NCBI RefSeq assembly: GCF_023824195.1
Contig: NZ_CP085442.1
Location: 2,828,001 to 2,892,000, forward strand
From: Priestia megaterium
GTDB lineage: Bacteria; Bacillota; Bacilli; Bacillales; Bacillaceae_H
Direction: 5' to 3'
Length of the DNA: 64,000 nt
In this document: positions 36,051-46,474 of the stretch, one piece after another
How the letters are laid out: every line of letters begins with the position of its first letter
How positions within the stretch are numbered: position 1 is the first letter of the stretch
Program-made: the position numbers and the translations under genes
The notes under the pieces: model-generated
Told to the model about the DNA's origin: nothing
Database searches by the model: none
Seen by the model: the letters and a program-made list of their open reading frames with translations, nothing else

Positions 36051-37373
36051 TTACACGTATTGGTTCACTTTACCTGTAAAATCAGGCAGCCACTCACCGT
36101 GAGCTTCAATTAAATCATCGCACATACGAATGATGTCATCCATGGATAATTCCGCATTTGTATGAGGATCTAGCATCGCAGCTTGATAGATGTGCTCTCT
36201 TTTTCTAGTGACAGCTGCTTCAATTGTTAATAATTGCGTATTAATATTCGTACGATTTAACGCCGCAAGCTGCTCAGGTAAGTCTCCTACATAAGTCGGC
36301 ATAATGCCGCTTCGGTCTACAACACATGGAACTTCTACGCACGCTTTTGTCGGCAGGTTACTAATTAAGCCTCCGGTATTTAATACGTTACCGGCAAATT
36401 TAAACGGCACGTTTGTCTCTATCGCTTCAATGATTCTAGAGCCGTACTCATGTGAACGCGTATGAGTTAGCTGACTGTTGTTGACCATTTCTTCTCTCAT
36501 TGATTCCCAATTGCTAATTTGCTCTTCGCATCGGCGCGGGTATTCATCAAGAGGAATGTTAAACTGATCAACAAGATTTGGATATTTATGTTTAATAAAG
36601 TATGGATGATATTCTGCGTTATGCTCAGACGATTCGGTAATATAATAGCCGAACTTATCCATTAGCTCAAAACGCACCATATCTTGATGCTTTGTCTTTT
36701 GCTTTTCTTTTGCTAGACGCTTGATTTCTGGATATAAATCTTGTCCATCTCTTTTTACTTCTAGCAGCCATGCCATATGGTTAATGCCTGCGATTTTCTC
36801 TTGTATTCCTTCATGATCCATTCCGAGAGAATCAAATAAATCTTTTGTACATACTTGAACACTGTGACAAAGGCCTACCGTCTTTACATTGGTATAGCGC
36901 AGCATTGCACCTGTCAGGGTTGCCATTGGATTGGTGTAATTTAAAAACAGCGCATCCGGACATACTTCTTCAATATCTCTTGCAAAATCAAGCAGCACCG
37001 GAATCGTGCGCAGTGATCTGAAAATCCCTCCAATTCCTACTGTATCTCCAATCGTCTGACGCAAGCCGTATTTTTTAGGAATTTCAAAATCAATGACGGT
37101 GCTTGGTTTGTATCCGCCTACTTGAATCGCGTTGATCACATACTTTGCTCCTGTTAAAGCTTCTCTGCGGTTTAAATAGGCTTTAACCGTAATATTCACT
37201 TTATAGTTTTCTTTTAAATTGTTTAGCATATTTTCCGAATCTCTTAAACGCTCAGCATCTATATCGTAAAGAGCAAATTCAAAGCCAGCTAAGGCAGGCA
37301 CAAACATGCAGTCTCCTAAAATATTTTTTGCAAAAACTGTACTTCCCGCTCCGATAAATGTGATTTTAGACAT
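36051..37373 (-). CDS. melA: Alpha-galactosidase, GH4 family
   Basis: 440 aa from the ATG at 37373 (GAGGAAG upstream). GH4 enzymes use NAD and Mn. The N-terminal Rossmann motif ITFIGAGSTVF is present, followed by NYTNPMA and the metal-binding GLCHSVQ that marks MelA-type alpha-galactosidases; NHMAWLLE is also intact. It hydrolyses melibiose/raffinose-type sugars in the cytoplasm after import by MelEDC. Last gene of the operon, 27 bp after melC. Confidence 0.93.
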   Translation of the reverse strand: MSKITFIGAGSTVFAKNILGDCMFVPALAGFEFALYDIDAERLRDSENMLNNLKENYKVNITVKAYLNRREALTGAKYVINAIQVGGYKPSTVIDFEIPKKYGLRQTIGDTVGIGGIFRSLRTIPVLLDFARDIEEVCPDALFLNYTNPMATLTGAMLRYTNVKTVGLCHSVQVCTKDLFDSLGMDHEGIQEKIAGINHMAWLLEVKRDGQDLYPEIKRLAKEKQKTKHQDMVRFELMDKFGYYITESSEHNAEYHPYFIKHKYPNLVDQFNIPLDEYPRRCEEQISNWESMREEMVNNSQLTHTRSHEYGSRIIEAIETNVPFKFAGNVLNTGGLISNLPTKACVEVPCVVDRSGIMPTYVGDLPEQLAALNRTNINTQLLTIEAAVTRKREHIYQAAMLDPHTNAELSMDDIIRMCDDLIEAHGEWLPDFTGKVNQYV

Positions 37374-37399
37374 CGTCATCTTCCTTCCTCGTATTGGTT

Positions 37400-38230
37400 T
37401 TATCCTTTCACAGATCCTGATGAAAGCCCTGCAATAAAGTATTTTTGTAGCACTAGAAATAAAATAGTCATTGGAAGCATCGCAATAATAGCTGCTGCTC
37501 CTACTAAGCTAAGATTATTTTGATTTTCAGCAAAAAAGCTTGCTAATGTAACGGTCAATGTATGCATTTCCTTATCTTGAAGGAAGAAAATTGCAAACTG
37601 ATAGTCGTTCCAAATATAGACGCTGGCAATAATTAAAATAGACGCAGTGACGGGCTTTAACAGTGGAAATACGATTTCAAAGAAAATCGTTAACGTACCG
37701 GCACCGTCAATTCTTGCTGCTTCCTCGAGCTCTTTAGAAATAGTGGAGCGAATGAAGCCTGCATACAAAAAGATCGTTAGCGGCAAAAATGCTGCGACAT
37801 TATTTAAAATGGCAATTTGGTACGTATTCATCATTCCCATATTCACAACCATTTTGTACAGCGGAACTAGCGCTGTTAAAGGCGGTATTACCATCACGGC
37901 AATAAAGATAAAATAGACGTACTTATTTAATTTCGTTTGTCGGCGCGCTAAAGGATACGCAGCCATTGATCCTAAAAAAATAAGCAAAATTGCCGAAACG
38001 AACGTAATAATAAACGTATTCATAAAAGAGTTTCCTAAATTAGCTTGCTCCCAAGCTGTTGTGAAATTTTCGAAATGTATGCTTTTTGGAAATACCCATT
38101 TGGAACTAAAATCCCCGGTTTCTTTTAAAGAAGTTGTAACTAGAATATAAAAAGGGACAATATGAACGAGCGTTATACAAAGAGCTAGAAAGGTAAAAAA
38201 TCGTTTTTTCCGTTTATTTGTATAGTCCAT
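37400..38230 (-). CDS. melC: Galactoside ABC transporter permease MelC
   Basis: 276 aa, six membrane segments, sugar ABC permease of the MalG type. The cytoplasmic EAA loop reads EAARIDGAGTLTIFFEIVFP. Start ATG at 38230 overlaps the melD stop by one base (TGATG), so translation is coupled. It pairs with MelD and takes substrate from MelE; the ATPase is not in the operon and is probably a shared MsmX-type protein elsewhere. Confidence 0.92.
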   Translation of the reverse strand: MDYTNKRKKRFFTFLALCITLVHIVPFYILVTTSLKETGDFSSKWVFPKSIHFENFTTAWEQANLGNSFMNTFIITFVSAILLIFLGSMAAYPLARRQTKLNKYVYFIFIAVMVIPPLTALVPLYKMVVNMGMMNTYQIAILNNVAAFLPLTIFLYAGFIRSTISKELEEAARIDGAGTLTIFFEIVFPLLKPVTASILIIASVYIWNDYQFAIFFLQDKEMHTLTVTLASFFAENQNNLSLVGAAAIIAMLPMTILFLVLQKYFIAGLSSGSVKG

Positions 38231-39162
38231 CACGCTTCTGTCTCCTTTCGTTTAAAGTACACAAGTGCTGATAAGCTAATGACTAAGATAATAAGCGCCA
38301 TGCAAACACCTTGAGTTGCTGCATAGCCAGCGTCCTGTCTTCTAAAATATAAGTCATACATAAAAGTAGACATCGACTGTGATGCATCTCCAGGTCCTCC
38401 TCCTGTCAGCGCAACAATTACGTCAAACAGTTTTAAACCCCCGATAATATTTAAAACGACGTTAATTGTAATAGAAGGCATAAGCAATGGCAGAGTGATA
38501 TTTTTAAACTGCTGAAGAGCAGATGCTCCGTCAAGCTGTGCTGCCTCGTAGTAATCTTTTGAAATACTTTGCAGCCCCGCTAAATAAATAATCATCGCAA
38601 TTCCAACGAATTGATACGTATTGACGAACACGATAATCCAAGAGTTAAGCTCCGGAGTTCCCAAAGCATTAATCTTCTCAAAGCCTAAAAATACAAGAAG
38701 GTCATTTAAAGCGCCTCCTTGGTAGGCAAAAAAGAAGTACCAGATATACCCCATAATAATTGGGCTGATAATAACCGGAAGGTAGACAATTGTTCTTGTT
38801 ACAGCTTTCATTTTAATGCTTTGATTCAGAAGCAAAGCATATAACAAGCCAATAATATTTTGAAAAATAGTACTGCCTATTCCGTAGAGCAGCGTATTTT
38901 TTATCACGAGCCAGGTCGTTGGATCTGCAAGCAAACGTTTATACTGCTGGAGCCCAATCCAATCGTACGTTTGTGAAAATCCATTCCAATTAGTAAAGGA
39001 AAGTCTAATTCCGTTAATAAAAGGATAGATAATAAAAACGGTGATAATTACTAAGCCGGGAAGGTACATCCACCATAAAGAGGACTCTGTTTTTAATTTT
39101 TTCTTTCGTTTTTCCGTATCTCTTACTACAGAAACCGGCTCTTTCCTGACTAATTCATTCAT
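38230..39162 (-). CDS. melD: Galactoside ABC transporter permease MelD
   Basis: 310 aa from the ATG at 39162 (AGGAGTG upstream). MalF-like permease with six membrane segments; EAA loop [21 protein letters not shown] basic Lys-rich N-terminal tail precedes segment 1. Operon order melE-melD-melC-melA is as in B. subtilis. Confidence 0.92.
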   Translation of the reverse strand: MNELVRKEPVSVVRDTEKRKKKLKTESSLWWMYLPGLVIITVFIIYPFINGIRLSFTNWNGFSQTYDWIGLQQYKRLLADPTTWLVIKNTLLYGIGSTIFQNIIGLLYALLLNQSIKMKAVTRTIVYLPVIISPIIMGYIWYFFFAYQGGALNDLLVFLGFEKINALGTPELNSWIIVFVNTYQFVGIAMIIYLAGLQSISKDYYEAAQLDGASALQQFKNITLPLLMPSITINVVLNIIGGLKLFDVIVALTGGGPGDASQSMSTFMYDLYFRRQDAGYAATQGVCMALIILVISLSALVYFKRKETEA

Positions 39163-39251
39163 CGTGTTCACTCCTATTTCAGCTTGTGTTGAAAAGAAGC
39201 AGAAGCCTATCTCCCTGCTTCTTAGCGAACAAGGAACTTTTGCACACTATT

Positions 39252-40511
39252 TTATTGTTTACTGAGACGCTTGTACTCTTTTTCCATCTCATTTGATAAT
39301 TGCTTTGGCGTTAAACTTCCCGCTAGCAATTCTTGACCTGTAGAAGACATCACTGCCCACATGCCGCTCGGTAAATACTTTCGGTCGAAGTATGGCTCAA
39401 CTTTAATATCGTTATACTTATCGTAGTATTCAGAGTAGTAGTTTTGGGTTTTATTGTTTGTCAGAGCCGATGCTGAAGACGTTCCTTCGGCAATCTTTTT
39501 GGCAACTTCCGGCTGTGACACAAATTCAATAAATTTCTTCGCTTCTTTAAGGTGCTTAGAATCCTTCCAAGCAGCAAGGGTAAAGCGCTCTCCGCCAATC
39601 CAGCTTTGCGTACCATCTTTATGAATAGCTGGCACCGGTACCGTTCCTACTTTTACTTCAGGATTTAATTCTGTTGCATCCGGTCCAAGAGATCCGCCCA
39701 CAAATGTAAAAGCAATTTTATTTTGAGCCATTAATTCCGTTGCTTGAGATACTTTTGCGGTTAATACATCTTCATTCAGCAACCCTTTTTTCTTCATTTC
39801 TGCCATTGTTTCCGCTAGCGGCGTGTAGTTTGACCAATTAAATGTTCCTTTTTCTAACTGCTTAGCGTAGTTCTTATTTTTTGCTGTAATAAGCTGAGGT
39901 GTGGCGAGCTGATCAAAAACTTGAGCAATATTGCCGTTTTCTCCTCCTGGAATCCATAAAGGAGCTACTTCTCCTTTACTTTTCTTCTTTACTGTTTCTA
40001 ACGCTGTTATAAATTCATCCATTGTGTTAGGAGGCTTTATTCCGTATTTTTCTAATAGCGTCGCATTATAGCTAATTCCGTCTTTTGCTTGATTTAAAGG
40101 GTACGCATACACTTTGCCGCTTTTATCTTTTAAAATTTGATTCAGCGCCGGATCTAAATGCTGAACCCAATCCATATCTTTTAAATCTGCTACATATTCC
40201 CCGTAGCGAAGCTGAGACCAGCCGTGCGTATCAAATAAATCGGGCATATCATTTGCACCCATTTTCACACGAAGCATATCTTCATAGCCGTTACCCGGAA
40301 AATTCGCATCAATTTTAATATCTGGATTTTGTTTTTCAAATTCTGCAATCGCGTTTTGAAGCGCTTTTCTCTCGCCTTTATTACTCATCGTAGAAAAAAG
40401 CGTTAACGTTGTTTTCCCATTTCCGCCTGTTGACGCTTCTTTATTTCCGCAGCCTGCTACCACAACAGAAAAGACTAGTAATAGAACGAAAAGATACGTA
40501 AGCTTTTTCAT
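39252..40511 (-). CDS. melE: Galactoside-binding lipoprotein MelE
   Basis: 419 aa, AGGAGG before the ATG. Type II signal peptide with lipobox VVAGCG (Cys21). Family 1 extracellular solute-binding fold: LTLFSTMSNKGERKAL, then IAFTFVGGSLGPDA and a C-terminal helical lobe. It captures melibiose/raffinose-type sugars for MelDC. First structural gene after the promoter-operator at 40552-40595. Confidence 0.92.
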   Translation of the reverse strand: MKKLTYLFVLLLVFSVVVAGCGNKEASTGGNGKTTLTLFSTMSNKGERKALQNAIAEFEKQNPDIKIDANFPGNGYEDMLRVKMGANDMPDLFDTHGWSQLRYGEYVADLKDMDWVQHLDPALNQILKDKSGKVYAYPLNQAKDGISYNATLLEKYGIKPPNTMDEFITALETVKKKSKGEVAPLWIPGGENGNIAQVFDQLATPQLITAKNKNYAKQLEKGTFNWSNYTPLAETMAEMKKKGLLNEDVLTAKVSQATELMAQNKIAFTFVGGSLGPDATELNPEVKVGTVPVPAIHKDGTQSWIGGERFTLAAWKDSKHLKEAKKFIEFVSQPEVAKKIAEGTSSASALTNNKTQNYYSEYYDKYNDIKVEPYFDRKYLPSGMWAVMSSTGQELLAGSLTPKQLSNEMEKEYKRLSKQ

Positions 40512-40551
40512 TTATCTTCTTTCCTCCTTATACTCTATCAAGACATAAATA

Positions 40552-40595
40552 ACTGAATATTCAGTATTTTAATCATAGACAAATTTATTGCACAA
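40552..40595 (-). promoter_or_regulatory. melE promoter with abutting palindromic operator
   Basis: Minus-strand -35 TTGTGC (40590-40595), 18-bp spacer, -10 TAAAAT (40566-40571). A perfect 14-bp palindrome ACTGAATATTCAGT (40552-40565) touches the -10 on its downstream side, where a repressor would block initiation. The LacI-type regulator next door is the likely binder. It lacks the central CG common in LacI-family sites. Confidence 0.6.
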
Positions 40596-40616
40596 CGAAA
40601 TAAAGTCACTTATAAT
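40588..40616 (+). promoter_or_regulatory. Divergent promoter for the small-RNA candidate
   Basis: TTGCAC (40588-40593), 17-bp spacer, perfect TATAAT (40611-40616) on the plus strand, overlapping the melE -35 on the other strand. Confidence 0.6.
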
Positions 40617-40622
40617 TTAGTC

Positions 40623-40719
40623 CTATACTTTTACAAAGGTTCAAAGAGTCCTAGAGATGAAAAAGCTTTTTCATTTACATACTTATCTGCCAATAAGTAT
40701 GTAGTTTCTAGGGCTTTTT
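40623..40719 (+). ncRNA. Putative small RNA with three-way junction and terminator
   Basis: Starts ~7 nt after a good TATAAT. The outer stem AGTCCTAGA / TCTAGGGCT (40647-40655 with 40707-40715) encloses two hairpins: ATGAAAAAG/CTTTTTCAT (40657-40674) and a perfect 11-bp TACATACTTAT stem (40676-40703). TTTTT ends the outer stem. No ORF fits. About 97 nt. On the other strand the outer stem pairs less well and lacks a T-run, so plus-strand RNA is favoured. It could instead only end the regulator transcript. Confidence 0.5.
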
Positions 40720-40822
40720 AACCTGCTTTTTCTATGTTTTTTTCTATTTTTCTTCCCCCTTATCACTCTTTATGTATGAATTCTTCTTTTCTATCACCCC
40801 CTTTCAAGTTATAACTTTTAGG

Positions 40823-41869
<1,047 letters not shown>

Positions 41870-41928
41870 CTATTATAATCTTCTATTTTTACTAAATATT
41901 TATCTCTTATATTGGAAGAATAGCACAT

Positions 41929-41945
41929 TAATAAAACGCTTTCAA
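41929..41945 (-). promoter_or_regulatory. cre-like CcpA site upstream of the mel regulator
   Basis: Minus-strand TTGAAAGCGTTTTATT fits the cre consensus except at the final CA. About 75 bp upstream of the regulator start. The rest of 41946-42190 is AT-rich with no gene. Confidence 0.5.
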
Positions 41946-42191
41946 TAAATAATTTTAAAATTTCAGTAAATTCATTAAAATATTCCCCAAAATCCTTCAT
42001 TTATTTTGATGATCCTCCCTGTAAAATGACAAAAATACTACTATCATTACTTTATTTTTATTGCACCTTACTAAGACCGAAGTAAACTTTTAGTAAATAT
42101 TAATTTTCATAATAATTTGTTCGTTGTTGATATAAAACGATTTTGTTGGGGAAAATAAAAGAAGAAATACTTATAAAGAAAGAGAGCCCAT

Positions 42192-42947
42192 ATGATTAGC
42201 CAACATTCTTATTTTCAACACTGTCTGCCTGCCATTCAACAATTGCATAATATAAATTTCACTAAAGAAAAGCTGTTGCAAAAAGACTTTTTGATCGGTC
42301 AAGAACATGAACTAACCATGTACTACTCGCCTCATAACGACTACATAAATCCAGACGCTCATATTGTTATTGCAGGTATCACACCAGGGTGGTTTCAAAT
42401 GAAAACAGCTTTTAAACAATGCATTTTCAGCCTGTCTCATCATCATTCACTTGAACAAGTACTGTACGAAACAAAAAAAGCCGCTAGCTTTAGCGGAACG
42501 ATGAGAGTAAATTTAATAGAAATGTTAGATCGGTGCGGCATTCCAAAAGCCATGGACATTAACAGTGCCGCTGAGTTATTTGCTTCACAGCGAGATTTGC
42601 TGCATACAACGTCCGTATTAAAATATCCCGTATTTTATAAAGGAAAAAACTATACCGGTCATCAGCCGCCAATCGAACGCTCAGCGCTTCTTTCTCGCTA
42701 TGCCTTTGAAGTGTTCCAGCATGAGTTGAACGAAATGAAGAATGCGTGCTTAATCGTTCCGCTAGGAAAAGCGGTTGAGAATGTTTTAAGAAAACTTTTA
42801 CTTGAACCTTCGCTTTCTCGGCATACGTATCTATTTGGCTTTCCTCATCCATCCGGAGCAAACGGACATCGAAAAAGGATATTTGAAGAACACCTAAGTG
42901 AATTTACGGAAATTGTGGAGGATTGGGCTGCAAAGAGAAAGAGCTAA
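42192..42947 (+). CDS. Uracil-DNA-glycosylase-like protein
   Basis: 251 aa. UDG-superfamily features: IVIAGITPGWFQM at residues ~60-72 (the GxTPG loop) and FPHPSGANGHRKR near residue 219, the position of the second UDG motif with its His. In between lie LLHTTSVLKYPVFY and LIVPLGKAVENVL. The usual catalytic Asp/Asn arrangement is not clear, so it may not excise uracil. Cytoplasmic, monocistronic; the ribosome site is weak. Confidence 0.75.
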   Translation: MISQHSYFQHCLPAIQQLHNINFTKEKLLQKDFLIGQEHELTMYYSPHNDYINPDAHIVIAGITPGWFQMKTAFKQCIFSLSHHHSLEQVLYETKKAASFSGTMRVNLIEMLDRCGIPKAMDINSAAELFASQRDLLHTTSVLKYPVFYKGKNYTGHQPPIERSALLSRYAFEVFQHELNEMKNACLIVPLGKAVENVLRKLLLEPSLSRHTYLFGFPHPSGANGHRKRIFEEHLSEFTEIVEDWAAKRKS

Positions 42948-42968
42948 AAACTAGTTTTGGCTCTTTCT
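42936..42968. terminator. Hairpin at convergent gene ends
   Basis: AGAAAGAGC / GCTCTTTCT stem with a palindromic AAAACTAGTTTT in the loop and TTTTTAT after it on plus; it overlaps the UDG-like stop codon. Confidence 0.65.
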
Positions 42969-43172
42969 TTTTATAACATCTCCTTCTCTTTCTTCTATTT
43001 CTCGTTCAGTTTGTTCTTCATGAAACTCCTCTTCTGTTTGTGCAGCAAGATAATCAAACGGCGTGTAGTAATTACGAGGAAGCTTTCGGTGCCAAACCGT
43101 TTTAACGATAATGATCATCAGCGGAAAACTAACCATTAAAATAGCGACTAAAATTAGTAACGAAAAAGCCAT
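42951..43172 (-). CDS. Small membrane protein, DUF3951-like
   Basis: 73 aa, GGAGG before the ATG. One N-terminal membrane helix (LLILVAILMVSFPLMIIIV), then a cytoplasmic tail with RNYYTPFDYLAAQTEEEFHE and a very charged end. The NYYTPFDYL pattern is typical of DUF3951 proteins in Bacillus; role unknown. Monocistronic, convergent with the UDG-like gene. Confidence 0.75.
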   Translation of the reverse strand: MAFSLLILVAILMVSFPLMIIIVKTVWHRKLPRNYYTPFDYLAAQTEEEFHEEQTEREIEEREGDVIKRKSQN

Positions 43173-43270
43173 GGGTTATTTCCTCCTACTCTAATACGCT
43201 GCTTACGTTTAGTTATTGCACTTTTCTTCTAAAACGACAAAGCAAATCCCCTACATTCTTTCCCTTATAT

Positions 43271-43728
43271 TCAATCTATATTTACCGTCATCAATATACG
43301 GAATTCATGGATGATAAAACCCTTCTTTTCAAAAGACGTGCTGGTTTGCCTTGACCTCTTTCAGTAGACACATATGCTTCTTTTACCTTCCTTTGTACAA
43401 GCAATTCTTTCAGAAAAGTTAAAAGGCTTGTTCCTACTCCAGTCTGCTGAATGCTGGTTAACACACAAATTTCATTTAAATAAAACGTCTTATAGTTCGC
43501 CCATTGTTCTTCATTTCCTACTATAAATCCTATGAGTTTATTATTTTCACTATGGAAGTAACCTATCCCTATGTACCCTGGAGTTTTACTAATATCATAT
43601 AAACGGGCATAAGCAGTGTTCCTACTCCAAGGCTCATTCCACGGTGAACCACTAAAAACGCTTGTATAGATAATTGCTGCTTCTTCTAATTCTTTATCTC
43701 TCAGTAAACGAACTTGATTTTTCATCAT
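43271..43728 (-). pseudogene. GNAT acetyltransferase with C-terminal frameshift
   Basis: Start ATG at 43728 follows AAAGGAG; a longer frame to 43764 has no site. GNAT pattern: EAAIIYTSVFSGSPWNEPW, YIGIGYFHSENNKLIGFIVG, LNEICVLTSIQQTGVGTSL (the acetyl-CoA loop) and AYVSTERGQGKPAR. The expected last strand, FEKKGFIIHEFRI, is in a shifted frame after about 43332 and would end at 43271. The frame as read ends early at 43291 with unrelated residues. A one-base loss explains it; the protein probably misfolds unless the error is in sequencing. Confidence 0.7.
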
Positions 43729-43922
43729 GTTTCTCCTTTTCCTATCAACTTTTTTGAAACTCATTTATATATAAATCATTTTAACAATTGGTTAATTATA
43801 ACATTAAAATTTCAAAAGAATGATAGCAGCCTACTTCAGCCCTAAACGAAAAAAAGGTCCCTTCTGATGGAGGAAACCTTCTAACATTTATTAAAAAGAG
43901 AATAAGAAGAACTTTAAGTCCT

Positions 43923-45059
43923 TTATTTTATGGCTAAACGTATAACTGACGCTACATTTTTAGCCGTTCGTTCAATATTTTCATCGGCTTTTTCCAGCGC
44001 TTCTGACAGAGCCACTGCGCCGGGCACGACGCTGAATAAAGCATGAATACCGTGTTCATATACAGCTTCGCTTCCCGCTCCAATGCTTCCCGCTATGGCT
44101 ATCACGGGAACACTGTGTTTTTTTGCTGTTTTGGCTACGCCGATGGGTGTTTTTCCGTAAATGGTTTGACCATCTATTCTTCCTTCACCCGTAATCACAA
44201 GATCAGCATTCTTAACATAGCTTTCTAGCTGAGTTGCTTCAATGACAATGTCTACCCCTGGTTTTAACTCAGCAGATAAAAATGCCAGCAAGCCGCCGCC
44301 AAGTCCTCCTGCCGCTCCAGCACCAGGAACACTTTGGATATGAGTATCCATTTCTTTTTCAATAACCGCTGCGTAATGAGCTAAATTACGGTCAAGCTGT
44401 TCAACCATATAAGGAGTTGCGCCTTTTTGAGGACCAAATACCGCAGATGCCCCGGTTTCACCTGTTAACGGATTGTCTACATCGCACGCCACTTCTACTT
44501 TGACTTCAGCAAGCCGAGAATCCAAGTTTGCAAGATCAATAGAGGCTAACTGATCTAAACTGCCGCCTCCTTCTTTAATTTCTGCTCCGTTAGCATCAAG
44601 AAGTTTTGCCCCTAAAGCTTTTGCCATACCGGCTCCTCCATCATTTGTAGCACTTCCTCCGATGCCAATAATGATATGCTTCACTTTGTGATCTAACGCT
44701 TTAAGAATGAGCTCGCCGGTTCCCCTCGTTGTTGTTATAAGCGGATTGCGTTTATCCACAGGAACATGATGAAGGCCTGAAGCGGCTGCCATTTCAATAA
44801 CAGCCGTTTTGCCCCCGCCAAGAATTCCGTAAAAAGCTTCCACCGTTTTTCCTAACGGTCCGGTTACCTTTGTTTGTATAATCTCTCCACCCGTCGCGTC
44901 TACAAGCGACTGAACGGTCCCTTCTCCTCCGTCTGCCATAGGTACTTTACTGATCTCCGCGTTGGGAAAATGAGTTTTTATTCCTTTTTCCACGGCTTCA
45001 CAAACGTGCAGAGCCGTTAAGCTTTCTTTAAATGAATCAGGTGCAATAACAATCTTCAT
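43923..45059 (-). CDS. glxK: Glycerate kinase
   Basis: 378 aa, AAGGAG before the ATG. Family I glycerate kinase that phosphorylates D-glycerate. Signature parts: IVIAPDSFKESLTA at the N-terminus, PMADGGEGT, GIGGSATNDGGAGMAKALG and VITGEGRIDGQT. Co-transcribed with the permease upstream (20 bp gap). Together with the CdaR regulator it forms a glycerate/sugar-diacid use module feeding glycolysis. The product position (2- or 3-phosphoglycerate) is not settled from sequence. Confidence 0.93.
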   Translation of the reverse strand: MKIVIAPDSFKESLTALHVCEAVEKGIKTHFPNAEISKVPMADGGEGTVQSLVDATGGEIIQTKVTGPLGKTVEAFYGILGGGKTAVIEMAAASGLHHVPVDKRNPLITTTRGTGELILKALDHKVKHIIIGIGGSATNDGGAGMAKALGAKLLDANGAEIKEGGGSLDQLASIDLANLDSRLAEVKVEVACDVDNPLTGETGASAVFGPQKGATPYMVEQLDRNLAHYAAVIEKEMDTHIQSVPGAGAAGGLGGGLLAFLSAELKPGVDIVIEATQLESYVKNADLVITGEGRIDGQTIYGKTPIGVAKTAKKHSVPVIAIAGSIGAGSEAVYEHGIHALFSVVPGAVALSEALEKADENIERTAKNVASVIRLAIK

Positions 45060-45079
45060 AGGAACACTCCTTTTTGTTT

Positions 45080-46348
45080 TTACCCATATAGCTTTAATAC
45101 ACCAAATATAAGCGTGGATACAATTGCCATAATGAGTCCAATAAGCGATTCGTAAGGTATTAATTTTAAACGTTCTTTCATTTTCATGTTTACACTTCCT
45201 CCCGTTGCGTGGAAAAAGCTTCCGTGCGGGAGGTGATCAAGTACGGTCGCTCCGGCATGAACCATAGCAGCTCCGGCTAAAGCAGAAACGCCTAGTTCTA
45301 AAATCGTCGATCCAAAAACTTGGCTTGCTACGGCTGTTCCTGCAGTTGTCGAAGCAGTTGCCGCTGACATAAAGATACCTGAAACCGGAGCTAAAACATA
45401 AGCTGGCAACCCAATTGCAGACAAGCCTTGAATAATAACGTCTTTTAACTGAGAGTTAGCAATGATTCCTGCCAATGTCCCTGTTCCAAGCAGCATAATG
45501 GCTACGCCTGACATTTTTCCTAATCCCGAAATAGCGTATGTATTAAGCTGTTTTCCTTTTTTCATCACAATGGCACCAACAATTCCTCCTGCAGGAAGCG
45601 CAACCATGGGATCAATATTAAGATCAAAAAGCGGTCGCAGCGCCAGCAGCACGATTGTAACAATTGGTGCTATGATGGCCGTTAAAAATAGCGGCAAGCT
45701 CTTTGCATCCACGGTATCTATTTCTTCAACTTGAACCATTGTTCCTTTTTTTACTAATCGTTTGGCTACTATATAAGTGGCCGCTACCCCAAATATAGCG
45801 GGAATAATTCCTGCAGCCATAACGGATGTAAGCGGAATATTAAATGCATCTGAAGCAGCAATGGCATTGGGGTTAGGAGACATTAGATTTCCTGCCTTTC
45901 CTCCTCCAATCATCGCTAGTAAAATAGCGGGCTTTGACATCCCCGTACGTTTAGCAATGGCTAAAGCAATAGGGGCTACTGTGATCACAGCCACATCAAC
46001 AAACACACCTACCGTCGTAAGAATGAGTGTGGCTAGCGCAAGAGCTAAAAGAGCTTTTTTTTCTCCTAGTTTTTTTACAATGGTTTCTGCTATAACCGCT
46101 GCAGCACCTGATTCTATTAATACGCCAGCTAATACCCCAGCTGCAAGAATTCGCAGCACTGCGGGAATGATGCCTTGTGCTCCTTCAATCATTAAATTAA
46201 CGGTATCAGCAATATTAACTCCGCCAATCAGCCCTCCAATTAATGCTCCGGCTATCATTCCGTATGCGGGAGCCACTTTCTTTAAGATTAATATAATGGC
46301 AATCACTAATGCACAAATCGCGCCTAATGCGCTTACTTGAACGTCCAT
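45080..46348 (-). CDS. GntP-family permease, probably glycerate
   Basis: 422 aa, about 12 membrane segments, AAAGGGG before the ATG. GntP-family features include GGKAGNLMSPNPNAIAASDA and GATVLDHLPHGSFFHATGG. The family imports gluconate, glycerate or related acids with protons. The glycerate kinase just downstream points to glycerate. A near-consensus cre site lies 40 bp upstream, so glucose should repress it. Confidence 0.88.
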   Translation of the reverse strand: MDVQVSALGAICALVIAIILILKKVAPAYGMIAGALIGGLIGGVNIADTVNLMIEGAQGIIPAVLRILAAGVLAGVLIESGAAAVIAETIVKKLGEKKALLALALATLILTTVGVFVDVAVITVAPIALAIAKRTGMSKPAILLAMIGGGKAGNLMSPNPNAIAASDAFNIPLTSVMAAGIIPAIFGVAATYIVAKRLVKKGTMVQVEEIDTVDAKSLPLFLTAIIAPIVTIVLLALRPLFDLNIDPMVALPAGGIVGAIVMKKGKQLNTYAISGLGKMSGVAIMLLGTGTLAGIIANSQLKDVIIQGLSAIGLPAYVLAPVSGIFMSAATASTTAGTAVASQVFGSTILELGVSALAGAAMVHAGATVLDHLPHGSFFHATGGSVNMKMKERLKLIPYESLIGLIMAIVSTLIFGVLKLYG

Positions 46349-46388
46349 AAAGCATCCCCTTTCTTGTTTCTCCTATCCTTAACGTTAA

Positions 46389-46403
46389 TTGTAAGCGTTA
46401 TCT
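46389..46403 (-). promoter_or_regulatory. cre-like CcpA site upstream of the permease
   Basis: TTGTAAGCGTTATCT (written on plus) fits the cre consensus at all but the last base, 40 bp upstream of the permease start. Confidence 0.65.
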
Positions 46404-46432
46404 TTTTTTCTTTCATTAGTCATTTCAACAGA

Positions 46433-46460
46433 AAAAGACCTTACTATCGCAAGATCTTTT
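46433..46460 (-). terminator. Terminator of the CdaR-type regulator
   Basis: Minus-strand AAAAGATCTT / AAGGTCTTTT (one wobble), 8-nt loop, T-run. It separates the regulator from the permease operon. Confidence 0.75.
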
Positions 46461-46474
46461 ATGCACATGCACAA

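Noticed and set aside
45777..46340. 187-codon plus-strand frame inside the GntP permease
   Set aside because: Antisense shadow; composition reflects the hydrophobic codons on the other strand.
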